A DNA stretch of 64,000 nucleotides from Rhea pennata (taxonomy: Eukaryota > Chordata > Aves > Rheiformes > Rheidae), in NCBI RefSeq assembly GCF_028389875.1, contig NC_084664.1:39442323-39506322 (forward strand), in the 5' to 3' direction. The position numbers and the translations under genes were made by a program. The notes under the pieces were generated by a model. The model worked only from the letters and a program-made list of their open reading frames with translations, was not told where the DNA came from and ran no database searches. Every line of letters begins with the position of its first letter. The first letter of the stretch is position 1. Positions 31,266 through 43,580 of this stretch are shown here, piece by piece.

Positions 31266-34200
31266 CTAGCAGGCCTACAAGCAGATCTCATAGGCTTTGA
31301 ATTGCTCTGGAAAAGGATTTGATATTTGAAAGATATTATGAAATTCTCATTTTCCCTGACCTCTGCTAACCCAACCTAATTGAAAGCTTTTTTGAAGGTT
31401 AGAAAAAACTGTTATTTTTACCAAAAAAACCTCTGCAGCTTTACTTCAGCTCAACAGGTATGAAGCATAACATTTTTTTTCTGTTACTCAGAATATATTT
31501 AAGCTGTTGGAAAAGATTAAGAAAGTACAGGATAGTAAAATTAAATAGCAGTCTTCAGCTTCATTGTTACTGTGACTTAAACTATTTGTCAGTAATACTG
31601 AACAGTTGTATTGAATGTGAAGTGAGGTTTATGAAAATGTATGCCTATCTTGTGTTACACTTGCAGGTTTTTATTTCTCTCATTGTATCAGATTCTTCCC
31701 CTACTGGAAAAGCAAGTAATGTGATTACCCTAATGGCTTAGGGAATTTTCAGAGAAAACAGCATGGCCTTTTTATTGAGTGGTGATAGATCAGAATTTCT
31801 CCCAAATTGTGGAGGAGTCTTTAACCTATTTAGTGTCCTATATGGCTAATATTATTTTATAGAAGGCTGATACAAACCTACGTAATTAAATAATTGGTTT
31901 TCAGGACTGCTTCTGTGATTCATGTTTATCTTTATTCTGTCACAAACTGTTATGTTGCATCCATCACCCTGCTGCATCACTGTTAGCAGGAGCTCAATAA
32001 TGTTGAACGAGATGCAGTTACAAAGAAGGTGTCATAACCCGTGGGTAATTAATTCTGCTATTACAATATTTATCTCACTTTGGTTTGAATTTTTCTAGCT
32101 TCAGTTTCTGAGTTTGCTATCCTTTTCTGCTGGATGACACACAGGATAGGACAATGCCTGTTTTTTTCTGTGGATTTAGGAGTGGCAGGCTATAATAGGG
32201 TGCATCTATCTTCTACCTTTACTTTTCTGGCTCATTCCTCTGTCTGTACCTGACTCTGCGTACTGCATTCACATTGCTTCAGTCCCAGCTTCTCTTTTGG
32301 ATTAAAGTAGCGAATTTCCTCTGGGACAGAACCTGGATGTGTTTTGAGGGTAGTTTACATCAAGGACCGTTCCATACAACAGTATAGCTAAGACTGCACT
32401 AAATTTGGCTCCTTCCACTTTCCCCAGTCCTCCAGCGATATCTCACCATCACCTAAACTCCTACGTGCCCTCATGTTGTACAGCACATACCCTCAGCATC
32501 AGGCTCCAATAACACTGTCCTTGTCCTTTTTTTTTTTTTTTTTTTTCCCCACACACTTAGAACTGGAAAGACGGGGGGGAAAAGCGGGGGGAGAAGATGC
32601 TTTAAGGCTACAAGGGCAACAGAGGAGACCTGAGACAAGTGCTGCGTACGTGAACACAACCACCTCGCTTTGGTACTGAGCAGTCTGTACATGAGTCATC
32701 CTGCATCCTTGGGCTCAAAAGCTGCCTGGGGAGGAGGATGCCTGTAAAAAAAGTGGACGTTGCCTTTGAATCGAATTCTCTTCTGTGGCAACCAGACGTT
32801 TCCGCTGATGTAAGTAAGCTGGTTTAAGTGCATTTTAGGGGTTGATGCAGCCACAATAGAATTAGCGGAGGGGGAGGAATTTCACAGTTGCGTAGCCACC
32901 GCGATTTGGAACAGGCTCACCAGGGCGAGCGGTGGTAACAAGGGCTGCAGGAGTAAGGACAGATTCTGCCCCATCCATCTCTCTGGCTGACTTAATAGGA
33001 CACTGTTTATTTCAGCAAAAGCGATGGGCATTATCCTCTGTATTTCATTTGGTTGAGGTTAACAGTTAACAATTTTTTTAAAAAAATAAGAAAATACATA
33101 TCTATGTATCGTTTTGTCTTCCTCTTAGTAAAAGGTATCCTTGAGTGAACAAAAGAGTGGCAGTGACAAAGCTTGTGCTATGGAGACAGTATGAATAGTT
33201 TTATATTCAACAGTTTTGAGAAGTATGTTTTTGTTAAACAGGCTTTTTACAGCTATATTTACATTTGTTAACAAGAGTTCCACTATTGAAAAATGATTGT
33301 TACACTTACCATCCATAAAGCTGTACTGCATCAGGTAGATGCATGTGCCGTGATTACTTTTATAAGATAATAGAGCCCTGAGTTTTTCCAGCTCTGTTCG
33401 CACATTAGCCTAAAATGAACTTTCTTGCTCAGTGGCTTCATTTGTATCATGATTTCCAGTCACTAGACCATAAAAAATATATACCCAAATTCCCCACTCA
33501 TTTTTGAGCACTTCCTGAATTACAAAAAGATGCTTCTGAATTGAGTATTTTCTGCCTTTATTTAAAGTATTGGCTTAATTTACGTATTTACTATTAAGAT
33601 TTTACTCAGTTATGTGTTTTTCACTGTATTTCATGACATGTCTTGCCTCCTTGATTGTCCGGCTTTTCTGTTATCTGCAGGAACAGTCTCAGCCCTGTAG
33701 ATTGCTTCCTAAGTTAAGGCTTGAAGTACCTGTATAAAAATATCATTTAGAGGTGGAGGTATACTTTTTTCTCGGTATAGTTACATTGTACAATTCCTAG
33801 TATGCACAATTATAAAAGGACTAACTGCTATAGCTTATTTTCGTGTTTGAAGAGAGAATAAACTATTACAAAGTAAGCGCCTTTCTATTGGTGTACCTGG
33901 GATGACACAAGATAGTTGTACTCTTCTACTATCTGAAGAATAAAATAGAACAATTTTGGTGTGTAAACAAGTTCTCCTCTGCCAAAAGCTTGAAACCTGA
34001 TCCTTCTGGTCACCGTGTTTCTCCACTCTTTTCCTTCACCTCCATTTCAGGCCACATATACAAACTATGTAGGTAGCAGTATGCCGTGTATCGGGTGTCC
34101 CCGACAGCTGGCTGTACGCTTGAAGTACGTGCATAGCACCAATATTTCCAACTGCACGAGGGAGCCCAAAGACTTCAAGGTTTCCTGAGTTTCTTCATAA

Positions 34201-35799
34201 ATTATACCTTCTCCGGGTACAGTTTCCATGTGTTTTAGTGTTTGAAAAAAATATTTGTTTTTTTCCAAATGAATAGATGGTCAACACTGAAAAGTAGATA
34301 CTGTATTGACCACATGCCATCACTTTTTTTTTCCCCCCAGCTTTCTGAAGTCCTGAAGGGCACCCAGGGAATATTACTTTCGTGCCAAATGTTCTATAAT
34401 ATAATTTCTATTTTATATTTATATACAATTTGTTGTGCTATCCATGCAGATCTCCTTTTTGTAAGGAAAGTGTCTGTGAAAAAAGATAACTATAATGAAA
34501 GTAAGTGAACCTGACATGATAAAAATCCAGAAAATATATAACAAAGGTACTTCTGATTCCTTTTATAGAAAAACAATGCCTATACTTCCTCATTTTTGAC
34601 TATTGGGTTATAATGTAGTTCTTGACTGCAAGTTTTTTTTTGTTTTTTTCAATTATTATTTTTTGTACATTTTTGAAGTGACATAATTTGAATTGTTCAG
34701 CTATTTATGTGATGATTTCTGTGGAAATGTCAGATGAATTTGTCTTCAGTATGCTAATTACTAGACAGAGCAAAATCAAATGGCTGTATCTTGCAATATG
34801 CTATTTTAACTATTTAACTATGCTTCTTCTGAACATGTTTACAACTTACAAAACAAATTGTAAGTGATTTTAAAGGACTTGGATTTGTTGCAATAATATA
34901 TAAATAAAAATATATTCTTTTTTCCTACGTAAATGCAGTAGTGTATTTTCAATAGTCACTTGCCTTGAGTCTAGCTATCTGAAGTTCAGACTATTGAAAA
35001 TAAAATTTAAATCAGATGACATAAAAGGTTTTGGACAGAATTCAGATAATTGAGTTTCATTATTTAATCAGAGCATGACAAGCATATGCATTTATTGATA
35101 TAATAATGCTGACTGGAAGAGTCAGTGCATACAGAAAGACCACTGGAAGCAGCAGCTGTCACTGTTAACAGATTGAAAATCATGGGAGAGTTTTAAGTAT
35201 GTTTCTATTAATTGAATATGTAATCATTTTACTTTGAAGGATTTTAATTACACTTAGTCTCAGTGTCCTCATTAAGCACTTACACGGACTAAATGTCTGG
35301 GATCCTGGAATAAAATAGGGCTGCACAAAAAAAGAAAATGTGAGAGTAACAGATAAGAGATTTAAGAGGAATGATAAATAATCCATGGTGAAGAAATTAT
35401 GCCTGTGTAATTTTCACAGTACAGTAGTGAATGTGAAATAAGAGCAACTAGATTTTTATTATAAACTTTTCTTTCTTAAAAATAATACATCAGAAGTAGA
35501 TTCATGATCATTAACAAACAAAAAAAATGTTCAGTTCTCCTAATCACTGAGCTCAGTCTCTTCTGTGAAAATATCATTCATTTTATGTTATGTATATCCT
35601 CAAAATTGTTATGCATTGTGACTGGGAAAGCATAGTTCTTGTTTTTCTGACTTTTAAATTTGGATTCATTTTAATTCTAATAAGTTAATTCCAAAAATAT
35701 CACCTTTTCCTTTTCCTTTCCCTTATTTTTTATCAAATTGTTACAAGAAAGAAAATGCTGATTATTTATTTTTACATACGATAATATAATATAAACCCT
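31266..35799. other. Non-coding stretch, nothing recognised
   Basis: A+T-rich sequence. Contains a 20-nt T-run (32527-32546) followed by a G+C-richer patch to about 32990. One donor-like GATGTAAGTAAG occurs near 32808, but no exon can be built around it. ORFs are short and domain-free. Confidence 0.45.
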
Positions 35800-35807
35800 A
35801 TATATAA

Positions 35808-35843
<36 letters not shown>
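35800..35843. repeat. (TA)n(CA)n compound microsatellite
   Basis: TATATAAATA followed by about ten TA units and about nine CA units. Typical compound dinucleotide repeat. Confidence 0.95.
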
Positions 35844-37779
35844 CAAGATTATTTAGATTCTAGTCAAGCATGCCACATCCAGAAAATCAAATTAAAGTTG
35901 CCTGTCCAAACACAGTTGTCTTCTGCTCTGGGTAAGAAAAATGTTGTCTGTGCCTAGATTACAGTCAGTTTTCAGTTTATCATTTCTTAATCTTGAGCAT
36001 TTGACTTTGCATCCTATTGCTTTTCTTTTATTGAAGGCTAGAGTACTTTTGTAGGTTATATTCCTTGAGTGAGTTGTTTATATTAATTTGTTTCGGGGGG
36101 GAGAAGGGGGAAGGTTTAAAAAATAATTAAGAATGACACCCTGAGTAAAACAGATTTCTGTATTATTCTGTGGTTTTGGCTGAGCTCTGGAACAGAGGGG
36201 AAATGGAAAGAAGTGAAGAGTACAAAGAGAATGAAAAATAGGAAAGTATGTGACTGATGTAAGGCAGAAGAGCCAGTTTTGCAGCTAGGGCTGGGAGACA
36301 GCGATCCTGTTTAAAAAAGCACAGATTGCGGCTGGGGCATCGCAGAGGAGGACTGCTTCGAGGCACAGAAATAAATCCTGCGGGCAGCTTCAAAGCGTGC
36401 CCAGCCTGGACAGCGGGGCAGACACCACCTCTTCCTCGAACCAGCGGGGAGCATTTGTCACCCTCGTGCCTGGAACGGGTGTGTTAGCTTGGGAAGAAAA
36501 GTCACGATCTGCGAAAGGTAAATAAATGGGTCGTACTCTCAGCGAGCGAGTGCGGAGAGGTCTCTGCTCGGCGCTCTTTCTCTGTGGGCAGAGACTGTCT
36601 TAGAGCAGCAGGGTGAAATCCGGTGAGCAGCACTCGTGCCTCATCGTCCTTAATGAAAAGTGAAAGTCTGTAGACAAGAGCAGAGTCACAGTTTCTGGCT
36701 GTCATCTCTAGGCATGAAAAGGCTTTTGCATTTGTGTATGAAAGATGAGTATTAGCGGGAACCGATCATCAGCGCTGGCTGCTATTGTCAAAAAGGGGTC
36801 GGCAGAGACCTCCCTGAGAAGGCAGGAAATATTTTCATCTACAAATACGTGTTTATACGCAGAAGCTGCTCCAAAGTGAACCTTGTTGTCACATAGACAG
36901 TTGCGCTGTCTTCAGCATTTGATAGAAGTTCCAAGGAGCAAAATCTGCAGTGCTCAATTATATAATTCTTTTGATCTGATGTTTTCAAAAACAAACAAAT
37001 AAACCTGACCAGGTTTAGAAGAAATGTGGAAATTTGTGGAGTCAGTATCTTAGAGAAAGTCTTAAATATATTATCATAGAATGACCAGAGCAGTATTTCT
37101 GAGCGCCTACTTAACCAATTTAAGAGATCGGTTTCAATTTTATCTGGGCTTAGTTTTGAAGGTACAAGCACAGAGGTTCTTAAGATGTTACCTACAAATA
37201 TATGAAAATGGATGATGCAGAGACAAGCAAAGGAATCCAAGCTGGTAGCAAGGAAATCGCTGGCCTCCTAAAATAAAGCAGGTAGATTTGTTTGTACAGG
37301 CTGAAAGAATAATTTAGCTCCATGTGTTGCTCACCAGCCGAGGACTCCTGCCTTTCGGCAATCAGCCCAGCCGATTAAAGGCCGACTTCAATCCAATCAC
37401 CAGCTGGCTCTTAAAAGGAAGAGGGCAAGGGAATCTCTTGTGATGAGTAGTTAGTTATTCATCAGTAAGGATGATTAGCTATCCTGATTTGCCATACCAC
37501 TTCAAAGGAAAAGCACAGATGGGGGGATGTGCTATGTCACCTGAGATGTGGCTTTACTACTAGCAGCTAAAGGGTATATCAAATTAGTGCTGTGTCTACT
37601 GCAGATTAAAAAAGCTACGGGTAAGTGTGATTTGATCAGATCTGATGCATCTGGAGTCTTGTGGGGTTTCTTGCATCCTAGTGCACTTAACACGTGAGTA
37701 GTACTAAGCCAGGACCCTCATTTTCCATTTTCTTTTCTCTGTTCTCATACTCCTCAGTCCCTTGGGCACCTCCATGGGG
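35844..37779. other. Non-coding stretch with a mildly CpG-rich patch
   Basis: No gene recognised. Between about 36300 and 36680 G+C and CpG content rise (GCGAGCGAGTGCGG near 36543, GGAACGGGTGTG near 36472). The patch is shorter and weaker than the islands at 1.3-2.3 and 49.4-50.3 kb. It may be an enhancer, a weak promoter or the remains of a repeat. Confidence 0.35.
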
Positions 37780-38160
37780 CCGTTGCCAGGATGAGGCCAG
37801 GCCGAGAGGGCAAGTCAGCGAGCCAGGGTCAGGATCAGATTCGATGATGGTGACTATGGTCAGACACAGCCCCGTGATGGCCAGGGAAGTCTGTGGGGCC
37901 AAGGCAGGTCTGAGGTCAGTCCATGGGTCCGATTTAGGGTCTGGACCAATGGGTACGGCTGTGAAACAGCTGCAGCATGTCTCCAGCAGGGACCAAGGGT
38001 GGAAGCCTCAGCTTAAAAGCAGCTCTGCAGCAAGGCGGGCTAGCCCTTGCTGGGTTTTTTTTCTAACTTTTTCTTTCACGTCCATCAGCTGCATAATCTC
38101 TAAATTGGCCCTGAGCCTTGGGCAGCCAAACCCCCAGGAACTCCTAGGTGCTATGCAGAG
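37780..38160. repeat. Unassigned G+C-rich, GGTCAG-word-rich segment
   Basis: About 380 bp rich in words such as GGGTCAGGATCAG, ATGGTCAGACAC and GAGGTCAGTCC. This composition is often seen in LTRs or other dispersed repeats rather than unique DNA. A 163-codon ORF (37694-38185) crosses it but ends in poly-Phe from the T-run and has no domain. Family unknown. Confidence 0.3.
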
Positions 38161-38162
38161 GA

Positions 38163-38205
38163 TTTTTTTTTTTTTTTTTTTTTAATCAGACTGAGGACTT
38201 TTATT
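38163..38205 (-). other. Poly(A) tract preceded by AATAAA (possible retroposed 3' end)
   Basis: On the minus strand AATAAA (38205-38200) is followed 16 nt later by 21 A (38183-38163). A genomic A-tract at normal distance from a polyadenylation signal is the mark of a retrotransposed mRNA. The parent sequence would lie at higher coordinates (38206 to perhaps 38500), but I recognise no coding homology there and no clear target-site duplication. Confidence 0.4.
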
Positions 38206-41200
38206 GTATCTGCCACAGCTGACCCTACCTTTCTTTCCCTACAACTTGTTGTGGTCTTCAGAACTGCTTCCATCTAGTTTGTTATCTCTAAATTAGGTTC
38301 AAGGCAAGTAACACATTCTGTGCTACAAGGTCATCTTTTCCTCTATTCCTTGCTTGCTAACTTATTGGGCAAGCGATTCTTGGGATCTCCAATACTTTCC
38401 GATTAACAGTGCTTTCCTCTGAATCTGTTAAGTGCATTTATAACAGATTGCTGCAAAATCTTTCAGGAATCTCGGCTGAGAAATTAAGCCCATGTGCTTT
38501 GCAGCATAAATGTAAGTAGTTTATAGAGGAGTACAATTGAGATACATAAATATTGTTTGCCATGACTGTCAATCTTATAGTTGATAGGAATGTCAAAACA
38601 AGAAACCACCTATTAAAAAATGTGAAATTAAATTCTGAATCATATTTAGCATTACTACGTTAGAAAACAGATCAAGTGAAGAATAGTTTTTGAGTACTTA
38701 CAATTCATTCAACATCTGGCTTAATAAACCCCAAAAGATCGTATCATTGGAAAGTGAAGTCAGAAATGCTGGGGACTGACAGAAATACAGAGACAGGTAG
38801 ATAGAGCAAGCCAGCAGTGCGACTGGGGTCTCCAAGTACACCACTGCCTTGTGAAAATGACACCATGCACATACCTACTTGGGAAAATAGTGTTTGCAAA
38901 AAGCAGTGCTATCACAAGAAATAGCCAATGGTCACACAATTTCTTCACACCAGAAGAATGCAAATAGTGGAGGAATAATACCTTATCTAAATACCAGAAA
39001 GAAGGGAGATAAGGGCTATTCATTCAGGTATTTTGGGGGCAGTGAGTGCAGTGTGAAGCAACTTCGCAGCCGGAGATAACTGTGCTCCTGCACACAGCAG
39101 CAGTGGAGTTGTTGCGCCTGACAGAGCTGGGTCTGATGCTCCAAGGCAACATCCGTAGGCTCTGGCAGCGCTCCAGAGCAGCTCAGATACCATCAGCTAA
39201 TATATCAACTGGTGTATGAAATTCTACGTTATGTTAATGTTGCCTTTTAGGGAAAGGAAGATATGAGTGACTGTCTCAGAGGGGCTTTGCAGGTAGACCC
39301 TTGGGAAGAGATTTTATTCAGAATTTTATATGGAGCACTAGAACTTAACTATGAAAGAAATAGACCTCTGTCACATTCTTTCTTTAATGCATTAATAAAT
39401 AAACTGACCCTGTACAAATAAAAATCTGTACAAGGTGGGATTTAGAGTCTCCTGCTCCATATGTAATTGAAATACTTCTGAAAAACTGTGAAATGTTGTA
39501 AAATGTAATTTTTAAAGATATCATCAAAAAGCTTGATAAAATGAATGGAGCTTAAATGGAACATTTTGAGGACTATTTTGGTGACTTCTGTTTTGCACAA
39601 TAGGAGGGGATGTTCGCTGGGCCAGAGAATAACATAACCAAGGCTACCGCCTCTGGCGGGCACAAGCTCAAGCTCATCTGTCTGCCCTCTCCCAGCACCG
39701 ATGTATGTGAATCTTCATAGAAGGTTGCTGCCTCTGTGTATTGGCTGAGAATAGATATATATTTCTAATCTATTTCAGTAGGTTTTTTTTAATAGACTTC
39801 CCTCCAGAGACAGAAGGCTTCTCTCTAGGCTACGACATTTACCATGTCGTGTACAGATTTTAACCCATACTGTTTGTGTATGCAATATGAAATACTGGCT
39901 TACTTGGAATTCCAGTACCATGCATTATGGTGGATTAGTGTTATATAGAGGCTGTAGATGATTTAGTTCTTTCGCTGAGTTCATTAAAGATGACTTTCCT
40001 GTCATGTATGTGGTACTCTAGAAGTAGTAATACGTGTAGATAAAAATATGATTAAATACAGTATTTAAAATTTTAAAAATCAAATAAAACCCATATCTGT
40101 TAAATCAACAAGTAATGATCTGGTACATCTGATTCTGTGGTTTAATTCTATAAAGCCAGTTTACTGTTCAGATCTGTGGAGAAAAAGGAAACTCAAACGT
40201 GGTAATTAAGATATGTTCCACTCAAAGCAATTAATGTGTTTTAAAAATTGGGTGTATCAGAAAATCACTTTAGTCTGAGGTTTTAAAAACTTTTGGTCTA
40301 TTAAATTATACTGATGGTAAAAGAATTAGTATTTAATTTAGGAGGCAAATACTATAGATTCTAATAAATCTTTAATTGAAATACAGGCAAGTACAAAATG
40401 CAAGTTTATTTGACTAGCAGGAAAAACAACTAAAAGTCTTTTTGGCATATGAGGGGAAGCAACCTTATTCAGCTAAGATCTTTTCTTTAAATTATGGGAT
40501 AACACTTGCAACTAGGATAAGAGTTTTGGCCAGACATTTGGTTTTAAAATGGCTATTTGTGCTTCTTAAACAGAGACATGAGGGCTGCTTGTTGTTAGAA
40601 AATATTCCAAGAATTAATGAGTTGAGTTATTCCAGCAGATGGAGAGCAGATATACTTCACGCGAAATCATTCCACTGCAGGAAAACTAGAGACTTACATG
40701 GCATTGTGCTAGGATTTGTACTCACTAGGTCTGCGCAAATTCTTGTATTACTCATTCTAATAACATCCAAAGGTCTGTCTTTGAATGTGGACATTGAAGA
40801 ATAGTTTTCCACTAGGAACGTGGTCCTTTAGTTCACATGCAAAAAGTTTAAGTAATTTAACAGCTAATTTTGGATGGACTTCTATTTTATTGAAATCAGA
40901 TGTGTAAATATGCATAGACATATTCCAAAATCCATTTGAATATGCTTTTGTTTTTAGTGTTTAGAGGTGTAAATATAATATAGTGCAAATTCTGTACCCG
41001 TTTCAGATGCCTAGAGAGTGCTTAGCCATGAAGCATTATATTCTAGCAGTGATCTCTGCCCCATGAAAACTCTATTGCTATCTTTCTGCCTCTGTGATGG
41101 CTCTTTTATATGCTTCCGAGGCTTTGGATTCAGGCAAGATATCTGTGTCTTGAAAATCATGTTGAGATTTTTCTCTTAAGAAAAATAACTGTAGGTGAGT

Positions 41201-42615
41201 CAATAATAGGTTGATTAACTTCCTTTGAAGATGTATCTTTTTATTGTCTCCTTATTGATTTCTTCTTCTACTTAAAGTACAATAAAATAAAACGACAGAA
41301 ACAATATACCTAATTTGGTGATTCTCACCTGTGCAGCATACAAAAAAAGGAATGTTTTTCCTCTCAATCATCAAAATCAGACAGTGAAAGAAGGATGTTA
41401 AAATTTCAGAATTACTCCTTGTATCCATCCTGAAGCCTTTCATTTTCATTTGGCCGTATATTCATTTTTATCACTTGGCAACGAAGGAGAAGAAAATCAA
41501 TCAGGTTAAAACCTTTTCAGTACAGTTCCATTATTCTGGCTTCATCTGCTGATTATGCTTGCTGCTAGTTGTTGTATACAGACCCTGTATATTTGTCTCA
41601 TTGCATTTGCTGCCTGTGTAAAAGTGAAAAACAATGAAAAATAATACTTGAACAATAAGAGTTTCCACGTGTGAGATGCCTCACATCTCATCCAAGCCAT
41701 TTGTTAGTCTACAAAGCAATTTCTTGGCCCATTTCTTTCCCGCAGCCGGTGAGTCAGTCACACAGATGCTACACAGCTCTTGGCTTCATGGGCCACAGAC
41801 AAGAAGTTGGGTTTTCCCTAGGCTTCTGGCTGGAAGTTTTTTTGGGCAAACTGGCCAGCCAGCACAGGTGCCTGGTTGCGTGGGAGGAAGGCACATGAAA
41901 CCCGTGATCCCCTTGCTGGGCTCCACAGCACACGCGCTGTCCAGGTGAAATCTTCCTGGCCCCTCAACAGCAGACACCTGCAGGAGGGCTTGCAGGGAGC
42001 ACGGGGCAGCAAGTGTGGGCAGAGCCCAGCACTGCCACGCTGGAGCCTTTGATGGCCCACTCTTCGCTTGTGTTGGACATGCTTGTACCAATATGTTCTT
42101 TTTCCTCTTCACTTCTCAAACTGAAGCACCATAAACAAGCTACTTTTTGACCCAAAAGATTGTTTTCCGGTTTGCTTATATGAAGTCCCCTTCTAAGTTC
42201 ATCAAGTGGGTTCAATTTCACAGAAAGGACATCAGTGAGCTGTAAAATCAAATGCTTCCTAGCCAACTGTCAACATCTTATTTCCTCATCCTGTGTAATT
42301 TTTAACTTCTTTTTCTTCCTTTATGATATAAAATGCATTTGTACCCTTCTCCTTAGTCCCCAGAGATTCCTGCAGAATCCCAGAATTTACTTTCCTTTTC
42401 TTCAGTTATGACTTCTGCTTTCAGACTGGTGCAGGACTTTCGGCTTAAATGGATATACTCCAAATTTATTCCAGAATGAAAAACAACAAAGTCAGACCAT
42501 GCTACTTGCATGCTGTGTAACTGTTCTATTTCTCTTTTTCTCTTCCTATCCTTTTTTATTATTTATAGGAGACAGTAGATTGAAGGCAAGAAGTATTTCC
42601 TTATACATGTATGTA
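38206..42615. other. Non-coding stretch, nothing recognised
   Basis: Mostly A+T-rich. A G+C-richer patch at about 41830-42060 yields overlapping ORFs on both strands (up to 108 codons) without domains. No repeat or RNA gene recognised. Confidence 0.45.
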
Positions 42616-42695
42616 CAATCTGCAGCATAATGTTACCGTGTCTTAGGATCACTTTGTAATGTGTACAGTGCTGTATAATTGATGATAAATATAAT
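42616..42695. repeat. Possible MIR-like / ancient repeat relic
   Basis: GTACAGTGCTGTATAATTGATGATAAATA resembles the 'GTAAAGCGCTTTATAAATG..AATAA' end of old tRNA-SINE-type repeats. Short and diverged; low confidence. Confidence 0.2.
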
Positions 42696-43132
42696 TTGAT
42701 ACACCAGAGAGAAAACATTTTAATTTAATTTCTTAATAAGGTTTTGAGGGGACCTTATTTTGATCTCCCTTCCTCTGACCTCGGTGAAGATTTGTGTTCG
42801 GCTTTAAAAACAGGTCAGCCTTCTTTCCTGTACTTCCCTTCCTTCTTATTTTACCTTTAATATCTTCCCAAACTTCGTTTGTGAGGTGTTTCTGTGTGGT
42901 ACAGCAGTTATTTCCAGCTTTTTTTCCATCGTTCCTTGGAGCTGTGTTCTTCATCCATCACTTCTGGAGGAATGCTGTGCTGTCTCCCGGCAGTCCCTGG
43001 TGTGTGCCAGCAGACACTAGCGGAGAGCTGTGGTTCTGCCTCTTGCACCTACCTCATCTTGTCTCTTTTGGCATTGAGTGCTTTGGAAGAGCCTTTCAGT
43101 AACACATCCATCCTCCACCTCTGCTCAGCATA

Positions 43133-43157
43133 GATATATATATATATATATGTATAT
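43133..43157. repeat. (TA)n microsatellite
   Basis: About ten near-perfect TA units with one TG interruption. Confidence 0.9.
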
Positions 43158-43535
43158 CAGACCAGAAAATGGTCCTCATCCGTTGTTTCCCTTCTGCTGT
43201 TAGTGCATTTCATTTGAAAACATGGCAGAACCTAGCCCAAACTCCCCAGTCATATAAAGCAAACAGTTGGAAGGTCCAGAGATCCAAATTACGATTTCTG
43301 TTATCTGTCTCATTTATACTGATTGAAATGAATTGAGGGTAGCTCTGCAGTAGATCAAGATGGGAATTTGATGGTAGGGATTGTAACTTCCTGTGCACTG
43401 CTCACAGTTTTATCTGCTCTTGTGGATTCCGATTTGTTCCATGCATCGTTTCAAAACTTTTTAAAAACAATTTTCTTTTACTTTCTTCAGCCAGAGTTTT
43501 GCTTAGTTCATTTTATAGCACTAGTGGGCCACATT

Positions 43536-43540
<5 letters not shown>

Positions 43541-43574
<34 letters not shown>

Positions 43575-43580
43575 GGAGGG
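43541..43580. repeat. A26-G10 homopolymer junction
   Basis: Twenty-six A followed by ten G and then AGGG. ATTAAA precedes the A-run at 43533-43538, too close for a normal polyadenylation signal, so I do not call a retrocopy. Homopolymers like this are prone to sequencing error. Confidence 0.9.

Noticed and set aside
37694..38185. 163-codon plus-strand ORF
   Set aside because: Ends in poly-Phe encoded by the T21 run and crosses a probable repeat. No domain.
43360..43566. Possible retrocopy ending in the A26 run, with ATTAAA upstream
   Set aside because: ATTAAA lies only 2 nt before the A-run, too close for a cleavage signal. The A-run continues into G10, and no parent gene is recognised.
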